DNA of 64,000 bases from Micropruina glycogenica (GTDB lineage Bacteria; Actinomycetota; Actinomycetes; Propionibacteriales; Propionibacteriaceae), in the NCBI RefSeq assembly GCF_039524395.1, contig NZ_BAAAGO010000042.1, one strand, 5' to 3'. A program made the translations under genes and the position numbers. Below are positions 24,744 to 32,897 of the stretch, piece after piece. The notes beneath the pieces are model-generated. The model was given only the letters and a program-made list of their open reading frames with translations. It made no database searches and was not told the DNA's origin. Positions within the stretch are counted from its first letter, which is position 1, and each line of letters begins with the position of its first letter.

Positions 24744-27331
24744 GCGGTCACCAACTCGATGCTCACCTGCAGGGGTTGGTCGCCGCCGGCGAGGGTCACC
24801 TTGCCGGTGATGCGACCCACCGCCTTCAGGTCGGCCAGCACCGCCCGCAGCCGAGCCAGGGACGCCTCGGGGCCGCTGATGTCGGCCGCGGCCACCTCGG
24901 TTTTCATCGACACCTTGGCCGTCGACTTCGCGCCGCGCACGGCCATCAGCACTTCGGCCACGTCGCCCAGCAGCGCCGGGTCACCGCCGGCGGGCACCTC
25001 TTCGGCCCGGGGCCACCTGCTGCGATGCACCGAACCTTCGCGCCACCACGACCACACCTCTTCGGTGACGTACGGCATGAACGGAGCGAACAGTCGAAGC
25101 TGCAGGGCGAGCGCCAGCTGCAGGGCGGCCCGGGCCGAGGCTGCCGCAGCTTCGCCCTGCGCGCCGTAGGCGCGTTCTTTCACCAGCTCGAGGTAGTCGT
25201 CACAGAACGTCCAGAAGAAGCGTTCGGCCACCTCAAGCGCGGTGCTGTAGTCGTAGGCCTCGAAACTGTCAGTGGCGCGCACGATCACCTGCCGCAGCCC
25301 GGCCAGCAAGGCCAGGTCGACCGATTCGGTGATCGCGTCGGACCCCACCAGCCCGCCCGGCATGCCCAGCACGAACTTGGACGCGTTGAGCACCTTCATG
25401 GCCAATCGGCGGCCGACCTTCATGCCGGTTTCGTCGAAGGGCGAGTCCATGCCCGGACGCGCCATGGCCGCCCGCCAGCGCACCGCGTCGGCGCCGAAAC
25501 GGTCGAGAATGTCGGTGGGCACGATCACGTTGCCGATCGACTTGCTCATCTTCTTGCGGTCGGGATCGACCACAAAGCCGGAGATGGCCACGGTCGTCCA
25601 TGGCACGCGATGCTCCTCGTGGTGCGCGCGCACCACCCGGCTGAACACCCAGGTGCGAATGATGTCGTGCGCCTCGGGAGCGAAATCCATCGGGAACGTC
25701 AGTGCCCACAGCTCGGGGTCGGTGTCCCAGCCGCAGGCGATCTGGGGGGTGAGCGAGCTGGTGGCCCAGGTGTCCATGATGTCGGGGTCGCCGACGAAAC
25801 CGCCCGGCACCCCGCGTTGGTCGGCGGTGTAGCCGGGGGGCACCTGGGACGACGGATCGATCGGCAGTTCGTCCTCGTGGGGCACGATCGGACGGCTGTG
25901 GTCGGGCTCGCCGTCGCCGTCCACCGGGTACCAGACGGGGAAAGGAACGCCGAAGAATCGCTGCCGGCTGATCAGCCAGTCGCCGTTCAGGCCGTTGACC
26001 CAGTTGTGGTAGCGGTGTCGCATGTGCTCGGGCACCCACTGCAACTCGTCGCCTCGCGCCAACAGTGCCTGCTTGAGCGCCTCGTCCCGGCCGCCGTTGC
26101 GTATGTACCACTGCCGGGTCGACACGATTTCGAGCGGCTTGTCGCCCTTCTCGTAGAAGTTCGCCTTGCGGGTGGTGGGCGTGGGCTCGCCGCTGAGATC
26201 ACCCGAGCCGCGCAGCAGCTCGACCATCGCGGCGCGGGCCGAGAACGGGGTCTTGCCGGCGAGCTCGGCATAAGGCTCGGCGTTGACCAACCAGTCCGGG
26301 GTCTCGGCGCTGAGCCGTCCGTCCCGCTGGATCACGGTACGGGTGGGCAGTTGCAGCTCGCGCCACCACTGCACGTCGGTGGCGTCGCCGAACGTGCAAC
26401 ACATGGCGATGCCGGCGCCCTTGTCGGGCTCGGCCGCGTGGTGGGCCAGCACCGGGATCTCGACGCCGAACACCGGCGAGGTCACGGTCGTTCCGAACAA
26501 CGCTTGGTAGCGCGCGTCATCGGGATGAGCGATCAACGCGCACACCGACGGCAGCAACTCGGGGCGGGTGGTCTCGATGAACACCGGTTGGCCGTCGGCA
26601 CGGTGGAAAGCCACCCGATGGTAATGCCCGGGGTAGTCGCGCGCTTCCTGCTCCGCTTGAGCGACGGCGGTCTGAAAGGTCACGTCCCACACCGTGGGAG
26701 CCTCGGCGAGATAGGCCTCACCGCGGGCGAAGTTGCGCAGGAAGGCACGCTGAGAGATGCGGATCGAGTCGGTCGAGATGGTGGCGTAGAGGTGGTTCTT
26801 CCAGTCCACGCTCAACCCCAGCGTGCGCCACAGCTTCTCGAAGGCCCGCTCGTCGATCTGGGTGAGTTCGTGACACAGGCCGATGAAGTTCATTCGGCTG
26901 ATCGGCACCTGCCGCTTCGGATCGGGCTTGGCCGGCGGCGTGAAGTCGGGGTCGAAGGGCACCGAGGGGTCACACCGCACACCGTAGAAGTTCTGCACCC
27001 GCCGCTCGGTGGGCAGGCCGTTGTCGTCCCAGCCCATGGGGTAGAACACGTGCTTGCCCTGCATGCGCTGGTAGCGCGCGATGAGGTCGGTGTGGGTGTA
27101 GCTGAACACGTGCCCCACGTGCAGCGAGCCCGACACCGTGGGTGGGGGAGTGTCGATGCTGAACACCTGGTCGCGCGACTCGGGACGCACGAACGTGTAG
27201 GTGTCGTCGTCGGCCCACCGCTGCGACCACTTGGCCTCGAGACCTTCAAGGGCCGCACGGTCCGGCACGACTACGACCGACCCCGCGGTAGGGGTCGATT
27301 CGGTCACGTCGGTGCGGTCTGTCACGGTCAT
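24740..27331 (-). CDS. valS: Valine-tRNA ligase
   Basis: 863 residues; charges tRNA-Val. Class I motifs are the HIGH variant HVGH (71-74) in SGSLHVGHVFSYTHTD and KMSKS (near residue 591) in DRKKMSKSIGNV. An editing CP1 domain lies between. The text WDDNGLPTERRVQNFYGVRC is the actinobacterial/archaeal-like type with no long C-terminal coiled arm. Start is ATG 27331; ATG 27340 in the same frame is possible, and neither has a strong ribosome site. It is divergent from an ArsR regulator and coupled to the downstream lipoprotein. Confidence 0.96.
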   Translation of the reverse strand: MTVTDRTDVTESTPTAGSVVVVPDRAALEGLEAKWSQRWADDDTYTFVRPESRDQVFSIDTPPPTVSGSLHVGHVFSYTHTDLIARYQRMQGKHVFYPMGWDDNGLPTERRVQNFYGVRCDPSVPFDPDFTPPAKPDPKRQVPISRMNFIGLCHELTQIDERAFEKLWRTLGLSVDWKNHLYATISTDSIRISQRAFLRNFARGEAYLAEAPTVWDVTFQTAVAQAEQEARDYPGHYHRVAFHRADGQPVFIETTRPELLPSVCALIAHPDDARYQALFGTTVTSPVFGVEIPVLAHHAAEPDKGAGIAMCCTFGDATDVQWWRELQLPTRTVIQRDGRLSAETPDWLVNAEPYAELAGKTPFSARAAMVELLRGSGDLSGEPTPTTRKANFYEKGDKPLEIVSTRQWYIRNGGRDEALKQALLARGDELQWVPEHMRHRYHNWVNGLNGDWLISRQRFFGVPFPVWYPVDGDGEPDHSRPIVPHEDELPIDPSSQVPPGYTADQRGVPGGFVGDPDIMDTWATSSLTPQIACGWDTDPELWALTFPMDFAPEAHDIIRTWVFSRVVRAHHEEHRVPWTTVAISGFVVDPDRKKMSKSIGNVIVPTDILDRFGADAVRWRAAMARPGMDSPFDETGMKVGRRLAMKVLNASKFVLGMPGGLVGSDAITESVDLALLAGLRQVIVRATDSFEAYDYSTALEVAERFFWTFCDDYLELVKERAYGAQGEAAAASARAALQLALALQLRLFAPFMPYVTEEVWSWWREGSVHRSRWPRAEEVPAGGDPALLGDVAEVLMAVRGAKSTAKVSMKTEVAAADISGPEASLARLRAVLADLKAVGRITGKVTLAGGDQPLQVSIELVTA

Positions 27332-27371
27332 GGTGAGCATCTTACGAAAGCGCACCTGCCGCCACGAATCG

Positions 27372-27386
27372 AAGTGTGCAACACTT
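27372..27386. promoter_or_regulatory. ArsR operator candidate
   Basis: AAGTG-TGCAA-CACTT, a perfect 5-5-5 palindrome 6 bases before the ArsR start and 40 bases before valS. Position and form suit self-regulation by the adjacent repressor. Confidence 0.65.
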
Positions 27387-27392
27387 AACCAC

Positions 27393-27740
27393 ATGGTGAA
27401 GTATTCGGACGGGCTGGACGGTGTCGCCACCGCGCTGGCCAATCGCGGGCGTCGGCAGGTGGTCAGCAGATTGCAGCGCGGTGCGGCCACCAGCAGCCAA
27501 CTGGCGGCCGAACTCGGCATCGGGTTGCCGGCGCTGCACAAGCACCTGACCGTGCTGGCCGGCGCCGAACTCATTGATTCGCGCAAGACGGGCCGCGTGG
27601 TCACGCACCGGTTGCGCCGTGAGCCACTGCGCCGCTACGACGACTGGCTGGCCGCCCGCTCCGGTTTCTGGACCGAGCAGTTGGACGCCCTTGCCGGTGC
27701 GTTCGGCGACCCCGCACCCGAACGCAAGCAGCCGAAATGA
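27393..27740 (+). CDS. ArsR-family winged-helix repressor
   Basis: 115 residues from the ATG at 27393. The helix-turn-helix reads ATSSQLAAELGIGLPALHKHLTVLAGAELIDSRKTGRVVTHRL, followed by the C-terminal RYDDWLAARSGFWTEQLDALA helix typical of the ArsR group that pairs with SRPBCC/AHSA1 genes. There are no metal-binding cysteines, so it is probably not a metal sensor. Its stop overlaps the start of the AHSA1 gene (ATGA). That partner is frameshifted, so only the repressor may still work. Confidence 0.9.
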   Translation: MVKYSDGLDGVATALANRGRRQVVSRLQRGAATSSQLAAELGIGLPALHKHLTVLAGAELIDSRKTGRVVTHRLRREPLRRYDDWLAARSGFWTEQLDALAGAFGDPAPERKQPK

Positions 27741-28174
27741 CCGAACCGCTGGTGATCACCCGGCTGGTGCCGGCCACCCCTGAGCAGTTGTGGCTGGCCT
27801 GGACCACCGAACCAGGACTTGCCACCTGGTGTGGCACACCTGGCCCGATACCCGATACCGGGTGAACGCGCGGGTGGGTGGCGAGTACCGCATCGAGGCG
27901 CGCCGATCACGGCTTCGGAGTGCGGGGGACGTTCCAGGCGGTCGAGGCGCCGTCGCGGCTGGTGTTCGGCTGGGTCTTGGTACGAACTGGCCGACGGGGT
28001 GGCGTCCGAAGAGCCGGACGACCAGGTGCAGGTCGTCTTCACGCCCCACCCCAACGGCACTCTGCTGCAACTGACCCACACCGGCCCGTGGACGGATGAC
28101 GAGGCGGCCGAGAACTACCGCCAGGGCTGGACGTTCGTGCTGGACGCGTTGGCGGGCACGGGCGCGTCCGGTTG
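27737..28174 (+). pseudogene. AHSA1/SRPBCC domain protein, at least three frameshifts
   Basis: The protein text is complete only when frames are joined: PLVITRLVPATPEQLWLAWT in the first frame; HTWPDTRYRVNARVGGEYRI after about 27830; ADHGFGVRGTFQAVEAPSRL after about 27900; YELADGVASEEPDDQVQVVF through GWTFVLDALAGTG after about 27985. Together they span a normal AHSA1 START-like fold of about 145 residues. In place the first frame stops at 42 codons. The breaks are small indels; the GC-rich context makes sequencing error possible, but other genes of the same composition are clean. Confidence 0.85.
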
Positions 28175-28264
28175 AGTGGCTGCGCGCGGCAAAGCCCCGC
28201 GGTACTGAGCGGCGCGGTCTCTGGCCGTGCTTCGTCGCAGCACATTGGGGCTGAGTCCACGTGA

Positions 28265-28320
28265 CTGCCTTTGTGACACCTCGCTGCCTGCACGCGGGCA
28301 GTTGCGTGTCACAAAGGCAG
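28265..28320. repeat. Nested inverted repeat, 15-bp arms
   Basis: CTGCCTTTGTGACAC (28265-28279) pairs perfectly with GTGTCACAAAGGCAG (28306-28320). Within the 26-nt loop CTGCC and GGCAG pair again. It lies in the 344-base gap after the AHSA1 pseudogene and before the convergent DsbA gene. It is too long for an ordinary operator; it could be a small mobile hairpin or a bidirectional terminator. Confidence 0.8.
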
Positions 28321-28518
28321 CTACGTCGCAGTTCATCACCGGCCGGACCTCGTTTCGGCACGTCGAGCTGGCCGTCGGCCCTGGTGCTTCACTCGTCCGC
28401 GTGCCGGTGTGGCGGCACATCCGTGGTGGGCGCACGTCCAACCCGCGTGGGCGCAGGCGAGACCTCAGGCGCACCCGCGCCGGTCAACGAAGTATCGACG
28501 GCGACGAACGCCGGTGGT

Positions 28519-29286
28519 TCAGCCCTTGGCGGCCTCGTCGATGAACGCCTTCAGCTTTGTGACGTCGTCGGGCAGCTTCGTCAGGTCTTGCACCTCGCCG
28601 TTGATCACCAGGGTCGGGGTGCTGGTGACGCCCGCCTTGACGGCAGCGTCTTCGACACCTTGGACGAAGCCCGCCATCGCCTTGGTGTCGTAGCAGGTGC
28701 GGAAGTCGCCGAGGGTATCGCCGTAGATGCCCACCTGCGACGGGATGGTCACGCGGAACAACTCGTCTGTGTACGGGCCGTCGTAGGCCGCCGACATGAT
28801 GCTCTGGTGGTAGTTCTTGTACACCCCGGCCACGTCGGCGCAGGCTGCCGCGATGGCGGCCTTGTGCGACAGTCCGTTCGCGTCGCCCTTGTCGAGAAAC
28901 ACCTTGGTGTGGTTGATCAGCGAGATGTCGCCGGTCTTGGCCAGGTTGTTGAGCGTCAGGCCGTACTTCTCTTCGAACGTGATGCAGTGCGGGCACTGGT
29001 AGTCGAAGTACAACCCGACCACGGGCACACCGGCCTTGCCCAGCCCCGGGTTGGTCACGATGCCGTCGTTCTCCGCGGTGGCGTTGGGTGGACGGGTGGC
29101 GCCCGCGCCAGTCGTGGCGCCGGCACCCGGACCACCGGTGGCACCCAGGCTTGACCAGACCATCACGGCGATCGCGATCAGTGCTCCGACACCCACGCCG
29201 ATGGCGATGATGATGCGCGCGCGGCGGCGTTTCTGGGCAGCCTCCTGCGCTGCGCGCAGGCGTTCGCGCCGTGAGGTATTAGCCAT
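28519..29286 (-). CDS. Membrane-anchored DsbA-like thioredoxin-fold oxidoreductase
   Basis: 255 residues: a short Arg-rich cytoplasmic start, one membrane anchor (about 24-47, IIIAIGVGVGALIAIAVMVW), a Gly/Ala linker, then a thioredoxin_4 domain outside. The active site is CPHC in YFDYQCPHCITFEE. The cis-Pro region is STPTLVINGE. Such proteins insert disulfides into exported proteins. The start overlaps the stop of the paralogous upstream gene by 8 bases; the order is MauE, DsbA-like 1, DsbA-like 2. Confidence 0.9.
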   Translation of the reverse strand: MANTSRRERLRAAQEAAQKRRRARIIIAIGVGVGALIAIAVMVWSSLGATGGPGAGATTGAGATRPPNATAENDGIVTNPGLGKAGVPVVGLYFDYQCPHCITFEEKYGLTLNNLAKTGDISLINHTKVFLDKGDANGLSHKAAIAAACADVAGVYKNYHQSIMSAAYDGPYTDELFRVTIPSQVGIYGDTLGDFRTCYDTKAMAGFVQGVEDAAVKAGVTSTPTLVINGEVQDLTKLPDDVTKLKAFIDEAAKG

Positions 29287-30052
29287 TGCCCTTGGTGGTC
29301 ATCACGGTTTGCCGGAAGGCGTCGGTGCCCTGGGTGAAGATCGTGTTGTTGTCGAGCTTGGTGCCGTTCACCATGATCGTCGGCGTCGAGTTCACGCCGT
29401 CCGCCGCCGCCTTCTCGTTCGTGCCCTCGACGAACGACTGGGTGGTGCGGCTGTCGTAGCACTGCTGGAACCCGGTCAGCTTGTCGCCGGTGATACCGGC
29501 CGTGCCCGCGAAGTCGACGCGCAGCTGCTGGGTGGTGTAGCCGGTGCCCTCGTTGGTCGGCTGACCCGCGAAGATCGCGTTGTGGTAGGCCGAGTAGGCC
29601 CCGGCGTTGTCGGCGCAGGCTGCCGCGATGCCCGCCTTCAGCGACGAGTCGTTGCGCAGGTTGTTGTCGAGAAACGTCATGGTTCGGTAGATCAGCTGGA
29701 TCTCGCCCTTAGTGGCCATGTCGTCGAGGGTGGTGCCGAACTGGGTCTCGAACTGCTTGCAGACCGGGCACTGGTAGTCGAGAAAGACCTCGACCTTCGG
29801 CACCCCGTCTTTGAACGTGCCGGGGTTGACCACGATGCCGCTGGCGTCTGAGGTGGCGTTCACCGGCACCGATGAGTTGGTGCCCGCCGCGGTGCCGCCC
29901 TTGTTGAGCTGGCTGACCACGATGGTGCCGACCACCCCGATCACCACCAGGCCGAGCACGATGGCGGCCACCAGAATGATGCGCTGCAGGCGCTTGGCGC
30001 GGGCCTGGGCCTCTTGTTGACGGCGTAGGGCCTCGCGTCGGCTCTGGGTCAT
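29279..30052 (-). CDS. Membrane-anchored DsbA-like thioredoxin-fold oxidoreductase (paralogue)
   Basis: 257 residues with the same plan as the next gene: Arg-rich start (RREALRRQQEAQARAKRLQR), a membrane helix (IILVAAIVLGLVVIGVVGTI), linker, thioredoxin fold with CPVC in FLDYQCPVCKQFE and STPTIMVNGT as the cis-Pro loop. The two proteins clearly descend from one duplication. Different inter-cysteine dipeptides (PV against PH) predict different redox potentials. Start overlaps the MauE stop (ATGA, 30049-30052). Confidence 0.9.
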   Translation of the reverse strand: MTQSRREALRRQQEAQARAKRLQRIILVAAIVLGLVVIGVVGTIVVSQLNKGGTAAGTNSSVPVNATSDASGIVVNPGTFKDGVPKVEVFLDYQCPVCKQFETQFGTTLDDMATKGEIQLIYRTMTFLDNNLRNDSSLKAGIAAACADNAGAYSAYHNAIFAGQPTNEGTGYTTQQLRVDFAGTAGITGDKLTGFQQCYDSRTTQSFVEGTNEKAAADGVNSTPTIMVNGTKLDNNTIFTQGTDAFRQTVMTTKGNG

Positions 30053-30588
30053 GCTCGGGACTCCTCAAGTTCTTCATCGTCGGCGGGCGCAGAAGCGTCG
30101 AGAGCGAACAGCCAGTTGTCCAGCGCCAACGGTGAGCGGGGAAACAGGCCGGCCCAGACACCACAGGCCAGCAGCCCGACGTCTCGTGCGATTTCCCAAG
30201 GGTACTGGGCGATGCCGTTCTCGCTGGCTCCGCCACCACCGAAGCAGCCGCAGTCGATCGAGATGCCGTGCGCCCACACCCACGAGATGCCGATGATGAA
30301 CGCCACCATGGAGAGCGCGCCGAGCCAGGCTGCCACGCGGGTGAACAACCCCAGCACCAACAGCAGGCCGATGACCACCTCGATCACCGGCAGGGCGTAG
30401 CCAACCGGCCTGGTGATGTCGAACGGCAGCAGTTGATAGGCGCGCACGGCCTGGACGGACGCCTCGGGCCAGGGCAGCTTGATGGCCCCGGCCACGATCA
30501 GCACGATGCCCAGAATCTGCCGGGCGGCGAACGTCGTCCAACGAACCCAGGAACGGGTCGCGAGGGTGCCGGACATGCCAGTAATCAT
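30049..30588 (-). CDS. MauE/DoxX-family redox-associated membrane protein
   Basis: 179 residues with four hydrophobic segments. It begins TFAARQILGIVLIVAGAIKL and carries a Cys pair, SIDCGCFGGGG, between helices 3 and 4. MauE-like proteins are thought to supply or recycle electrons for periplasmic/extracytoplasmic disulfide formation. Being first in an operon with two DsbA-like proteins supports a role as their membrane redox partner, in place of a VKOR or DsbB, neither of which is in the window. The ATG four codons in (30576) is an alternative start. Confidence 0.85.
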   Translation of the reverse strand: MITGMSGTLATRSWVRWTTFAARQILGIVLIVAGAIKLPWPEASVQAVRAYQLLPFDITRPVGYALPVIEVVIGLLLVLGLFTRVAAWLGALSMVAFIIGISWVWAHGISIDCGCFGGGGASENGIAQYPWEIARDVGLLACGVWAGLFPRSPLALDNWLFALDASAPADDEELEESRA

Positions 30589-30688
30589 AGCGGCGGTTCA
30601 ACGGTCAACTATCGCGCATCCCGAAGCGCCGGGACGGTGGGCGGCTGAGCCGGCGCTGCGGACGTGGGGCGCAGGCGGTGAATTGAAA

Positions 30689-30719
30689 GAACCGTCCCCA
30701 ATGGTTCAGGGGACGGTTC
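30689..30719. repeat. Inverted pair of GGGGACGGTTC cores
   Basis: GAACCGTCCCC (30689-30699) and GGGGACGGTTC (30709-30719) form a perfect 11-bp hairpin with a 9-nt loop, 60 bases before folC. This is the same core as the arrays at 24088 and 35074. Confidence 0.85.
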
Positions 30720-30779
30720 CTTCGGTTCAAGAGATCGCGCCAAGCCATTTCAGAGCCACACCACTAGGCTGTTCGCACC

Positions 30780-32111
30780 ATGGCCGAAACACATCAGCAG
30801 ATCGTCCAACGGCTCATCGCTCGATGGCCCGAACACCGCATCGCGCCCGGCACCGAGCGGGTCGAGGCCCTGTGCGAACTGCTCGGCTCGCCCCAACGCA
30901 GCTACCCCGTCATTCAGATCGCCGGCACCAACGGCAAGGGCAGCACCGCCATCATGATCGACGCCCTGCTGCGGTCGCTGGGGCTGCGCACCGGCCGCTT
31001 CACCAGCCCGCACCTGAACGAGGTGACCGAGCGCATCTGCATCGACGGCGAGCCGATCAGCGACGAGGACTTCGACGCGCTGGTGGCCGACACCCAGCCA
31101 CTGATCGACATGGTCGACAGCCAAGCCATCGGCGGCGTACCGATGACGTTCTTCGAAGTGATCACCGCATTGGCGTATGAAGCGTTCGCCCAGGCACCGG
31201 TCGACGTGGCCGTGGTCGAGGTCGGGCTGGGTGGCGTGACCGACGCCACCAATGTGATGGACGCCGCGGTGGCCGTGATCTGCCCGATCGACCTCGACCA
31301 CACGCATCTGCTGGGTACCACGATCACCGAGATCGCCCGCGAGAAGGCGGGCATCATCAAGCCCGGCTCGCAGGTCGTGCTGGCCGCGCAGCAACCCGAA
31401 GCGGCGAAGGTGCTCATCGAACGCTGCGCCGACGTGGGCGCCAAGGTCTACCGCGAAGGCGTCGAGTTCTCGCTGCTCGACCGCACCCCCGGGGTGGGCG
31501 GCCAACTGCTTCGCCTGCAGGGAGCCGGCGGTCCGGTCGACGACGTGCTGCTGCCCCTGTTCGGTGCCCACATGGCCCGCAACGCAGCACTGGCGGTGGC
31601 CGCCGTCGAGGCGTTTCTCGGCGGCAAGGCGCTCGCCGCCGACGTCATCACCGAAGGGCTGGCCGTGGTCGAGGCACCTGCCCGGCTCGAGGTCGTCCGC
31701 CGATCGCCACCGGTGCTGCTCGACACCGCGCACAACCCGCACGGCGCCCGCGCCACCATGGAGGCCCTCACCGAGTCGTTCACCTTCGTGCCGCTGGTCG
31801 GCGTGGTCGCGATGATGGCCGACAAAGACGTGGACGGCCTGCTGAGCATCTTCGCCGACGAGCTGACCACCATCGTCTGCACCACCGTGGCCGGCAACTC
31901 GCGGGCGCTGCCCGCCGACGAGCTGGCCGAGCGGGCCGCGAGCATCATGGGCGAGGATCGGGTTCGGGTCGCGCCGACCATGGCTGATGCGATCGAGGTG
32001 GCGGTGGCGTTGGCCGACGATGCGGGCCCCGGCGCCGGGGTGCTGATCGCCGGCTCGGTGATCGCCGCCGGGCAGGCGCGGGCGCTGTTGGTGCGCGAGG
32101 AACAGTCATGA
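30780..32111 (+). CDS. folC: Folylpolyglutamate synthase / dihydrofolate synthase
   Basis: 443 residues. Mur-ligase fold: P-loop IAGTNGKGSTAIMID near residue 47, GRFTSPHLNEVTERI, VVEVGLGGVTDATNV, IDLDHTHLLGTTITEIAREKAGIIK, and HNPHGA in the C-terminal domain. It adds glutamate to folates (and possibly to dihydropteroate). Length and motif set are complete. First gene of folC-DUF4233-ndk, after an intergenic hairpin repeat. Confidence 0.95.
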   Translation: MAETHQQIVQRLIARWPEHRIAPGTERVEALCELLGSPQRSYPVIQIAGTNGKGSTAIMIDALLRSLGLRTGRFTSPHLNEVTERICIDGEPISDEDFDALVADTQPLIDMVDSQAIGGVPMTFFEVITALAYEAFAQAPVDVAVVEVGLGGVTDATNVMDAAVAVICPIDLDHTHLLGTTITEIAREKAGIIKPGSQVVLAAQQPEAAKVLIERCADVGAKVYREGVEFSLLDRTPGVGGQLLRLQGAGGPVDDVLLPLFGAHMARNAALAVAAVEAFLGGKALAADVITEGLAVVEAPARLEVVRRSPPVLLDTAHNPHGARATMEALTESFTFVPLVGVVAMMADKDVDGLLSIFADELTTIVCTTVAGNSRALPADELAERAASIMGEDRVRVAPTMADAIEVAVALADDAGPGAGVLIAGSVIAAGQARALLVREEQS

Positions 32112-32452
32112 GGCTGGTGCCGACCAACCCGATGAACCGGGTGCTGGCGGCAATTCTGGCCTTCGAGGCGATCTGCTGCGGGCTGGCGATCCCCGGCATG
32201 ATCCAGGTCTCGGACGTGTCGTTGTCGCTCGCCTTCACCACCGGCGGCGTGGCGCTGCTGCTCTGCCTCGCGGCGGCGGGCACGCTGCGTCGGCCCTTCG
32301 GCTGGGCGCTGGCCTGGCTCGCCCAAGCGGCCTGCGTGGCACTCGGCTTCGTGGTGAGCATGATGTTCGCGGTGGGCGCCATGTTTCTGCTGCTGTTCGT
32401 GATCACCTTCGTGCTCGGCAAACGCCTGGAGGCGGCGAAGGCTGCCGGCTGA
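32108..32452 (+). CDS. DUF4233 family membrane protein
   Basis: 114 residues, three to four hydrophobic helices, no polar active-site motif. Function unknown. It follows folC in actinobacteria with high regularity, and here its ATG overlaps the folC stop (ATGA). That coupling suggests a link to folate or envelope upkeep, but nothing in the sequence proves it. Confidence 0.85.
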   Translation: MRLVPTNPMNRVLAAILAFEAICCGLAIPGMIQVSDVSLSLAFTTGGVALLLCLAAAGTLRRPFGWALAWLAQAACVALGFVVSMMFAVGAMFLLLFVITFVLGKRLEAAKAAG

Positions 32453-32486
32453 ACCGGTGCCGGCGCCCCCGGTAGGGTGGTGCACC

Positions 32487-32897
32487 ATGACCGAACGGAC
32501 TCTCGTCATCATCAAGCCGGACGCGGTACGCCGCGGCCTGGTCGGCACCGTGCTCGCCCGCTACGAAAGCAAAGGATTCGCCTTCGTGGCCCTGGAGCAG
32601 CGCACCGTCGACGCGGCCATGGCCGACCGACACTACGCCGATCACCTCGAACAGCCCTGGTACCCGCCGCTTCGTGACTTCATCACGTCGGGGCCGCTGA
32701 TCGTGCTGGTGCTCGAAGGTCCCTCGGCCATCGAGTCGGTGCGCACCATGAACGGGGCGACCAACGGCGTAGCGGCCGCCCCGGGCTCGATTCGCGGCGA
32801 CTTCTCGCTGTCGAACCGCGAAAACCTGGTGCACGCCTCCGATTCGCCCGAGTCGGCGCAGCGCGAGATCGCGCTGTGGTTTCCGGAACTCGCATGA
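32487..32897 (+). CDS. ndk: Nucleoside diphosphate kinase
   Basis: 136 residues. It equalises nucleoside triphosphate pools through a phospho-His intermediate. Conserved TLVIIKPDAVRRGLVG at the start, catalytic His116 in NRENLVHASDSPESA, and MNGATN. The usual NLVHGSDS reads HASDS here, a mild change. It belongs to the folC-DUF4233-ndk group, 34 bases after the previous stop, and its stop overlaps the start of the CPBP gene. Confidence 0.96.
   Translation: MTERTLVIIKPDAVRRGLVGTVLARYESKGFAFVALEQRTVDAAMADRHYADHLEQPWYPPLRDFITSGPLIVLVLEGPSAIESVRTMNGATNGVAAAPGSIRGDFSLSNRENLVHASDSPESAQREIALWFPELA

Noticed and set aside
24776..27388. An 870-codon open frame antisense to valS
   Set aside because: Composition is that of a third-position GC shadow and ValRS on the minus strand is certain.
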